A DNA stretch of 6,277 nt, taken from NCBI GenBank assembly GCA_023436805.1, contig JAEZHT010000092.1, positions 1 to 6,277 on the forward strand, given 5' to 3'. Made by a program: the position numbers and the translations under genes. The stretch is from Bacillota bacterium (GTDB lineage Bacteria; Bacillota_I; Bacilli_A; Acholeplasmatales; UBA5453). Below are positions 5,974-6,277 of this stretch, in pieces (the first letter of the stretch is position 1; each line of letters opens with the position of its first letter). Under the pieces are notes generated by a model. It did no database searches, was not told the origin of the DNA, and saw only the letters and a program-made list of their open reading frames with translations.

Positions 5974-6277
5974 TTGAAAAGAACCATTTATACCATCGCA
6001 GCTGAATTGGGTTTATCACCAGGAACCATCTCCAAAGTCATCAATAGAACTGGTAATGTGTCCGAAGAAACTCGTGAGCGTGTCCTCGCTTATATCAAAG
6101 AAGTTGGCTATGTACCCGTCACATCAGCTCGTATGTTGAAATCCAAACGCAGTTATACCATCGGTGTGGTCTTTTCCGAAGACTTACACATTGGTCTAGA
6201 ACACCCATTCTTCTCATCCATCCTCCAACATTTTAAGAATTATGTTGAAAATGAGGGTTACGAGTTGTCTTTTATTG
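5974..6277 (+). CDS. LacI-family transcriptional repressor, C-terminus beyond the window
   Basis: The first 101 codons of a LacI/GalR-family regulator are visible. The helix-turn-helix is at about residues 5-24 (TIAAELGLSPGTISKVIN), followed by VSEETRERVLAYIKEVGYVP and the hinge SARMLKSKR with Leu55 in the minor-groove position. The sugar-binding domain then begins at YTIGVVFSED. The section GLEHPFFSSIL followed by ENEGYELSFI resembles Firmicute sugar repressors. The start is TTG at 5974, with AAAGGA 10 bases upstream. An in-frame TTG at 5965 is too close to that site. No ATG or GTG is available in frame. It lies 5 bases after the GH16 stop, so it is transcribed with the operon. The probable target is the operator at 2311-2324 and the probable inducer a beta-glucan breakdown product, both inferred. 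A full protein would be about 330-340 aa. Confidence 0.93.
   Translation, partial: MKRTIYTIAAELGLSPGTISKVINRTGNVSEETRERVLAYIKEVGYVPVTSARMLKSKRSYTIGVVFSEDLHIGLEHPFFSSILQHFKNYVENEGYELSFI

Noticed and set aside
5966..5982. UGA read as tryptophan (Mycoplasma code)
   Set aside because: Reading through the GH16 TGA would add an unrelated tail over the LacI gene. Tryptophan is TGG throughout, and both the phosphorylase and GH16 genes end sensibly at TGA.

Overview
The window looks like low-GC Gram-positive DNA (about 40 % GC by eye, not computed). It is most likely from the Acholeplasma/Firmicutes side of the tree. Tryptophan is written TGG throughout the long reading frames and TGA is used as a real stop, so the UGA=Trp code of Mycoplasma and Spiroplasma does not apply. 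An Acholeplasmatales origin is an inference. It rests on the simple gene style and on the resemblance of the large phosphorylase to what I remember of the laminaribiose phosphorylase described from Acholeplasma laidlawii. A small-genome Firmicute remains possible. Every gene I can support is on the + strand.

Region 1 (1-2183) is the end of one transcription unit. It holds the C-terminal ~470 codons of an RNase J-family protein whose beginning lies before the window. One base after its stop comes a 243-aa protein with a membrane segment at each end. A clear hairpin-plus-T-run terminator closes the unit. The RNase J copy has lost several residues that are normally conserved, including the metal-binding histidine of the PVHGEYR motif, so it resembles the RNase J2-like, poorly active or inactive partner.

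Region 2 (2184-2345) is a compact control region. It contains a strong sigma-A-type promoter (TTTACA-16-TATAAT), a near-palindromic LacI-type operator at the predicted transcription start, a second cre/LacI-like site over the -35 box, and a 10-bp inverted repeat.

Region 3 (2346-6277) is a tightly packed operon of four genes: a GH94-type inverting disaccharide/oligosaccharide phosphorylase, a small cupin protein, a GH16 glucanase without a signal peptide, and a LacI-family repressor cut off by the window end. The first three overlap by 14 and 11 bases, and the repressor starts 5 bases after the GH16 stop. The simplest reading is a cytoplasmic pathway for beta-1,3-glucan (laminarin-type) oligosaccharides. 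GH16 would cut imported oligosaccharides and the phosphorylase would release glucose 1-phosphate without spending ATP. The LacI protein, made from the same operon, would repress it by binding the start-site operator. The cupin's role is unknown. No transporter is visible in the window.

I see no RNA genes, CRISPR arrays, insertion sequences or prophage features. The parts that most deserve follow-up are the phosphorylase-cupin-GH16-LacI operon with its own operator, and the degenerate RNase J paired with a membrane protein.
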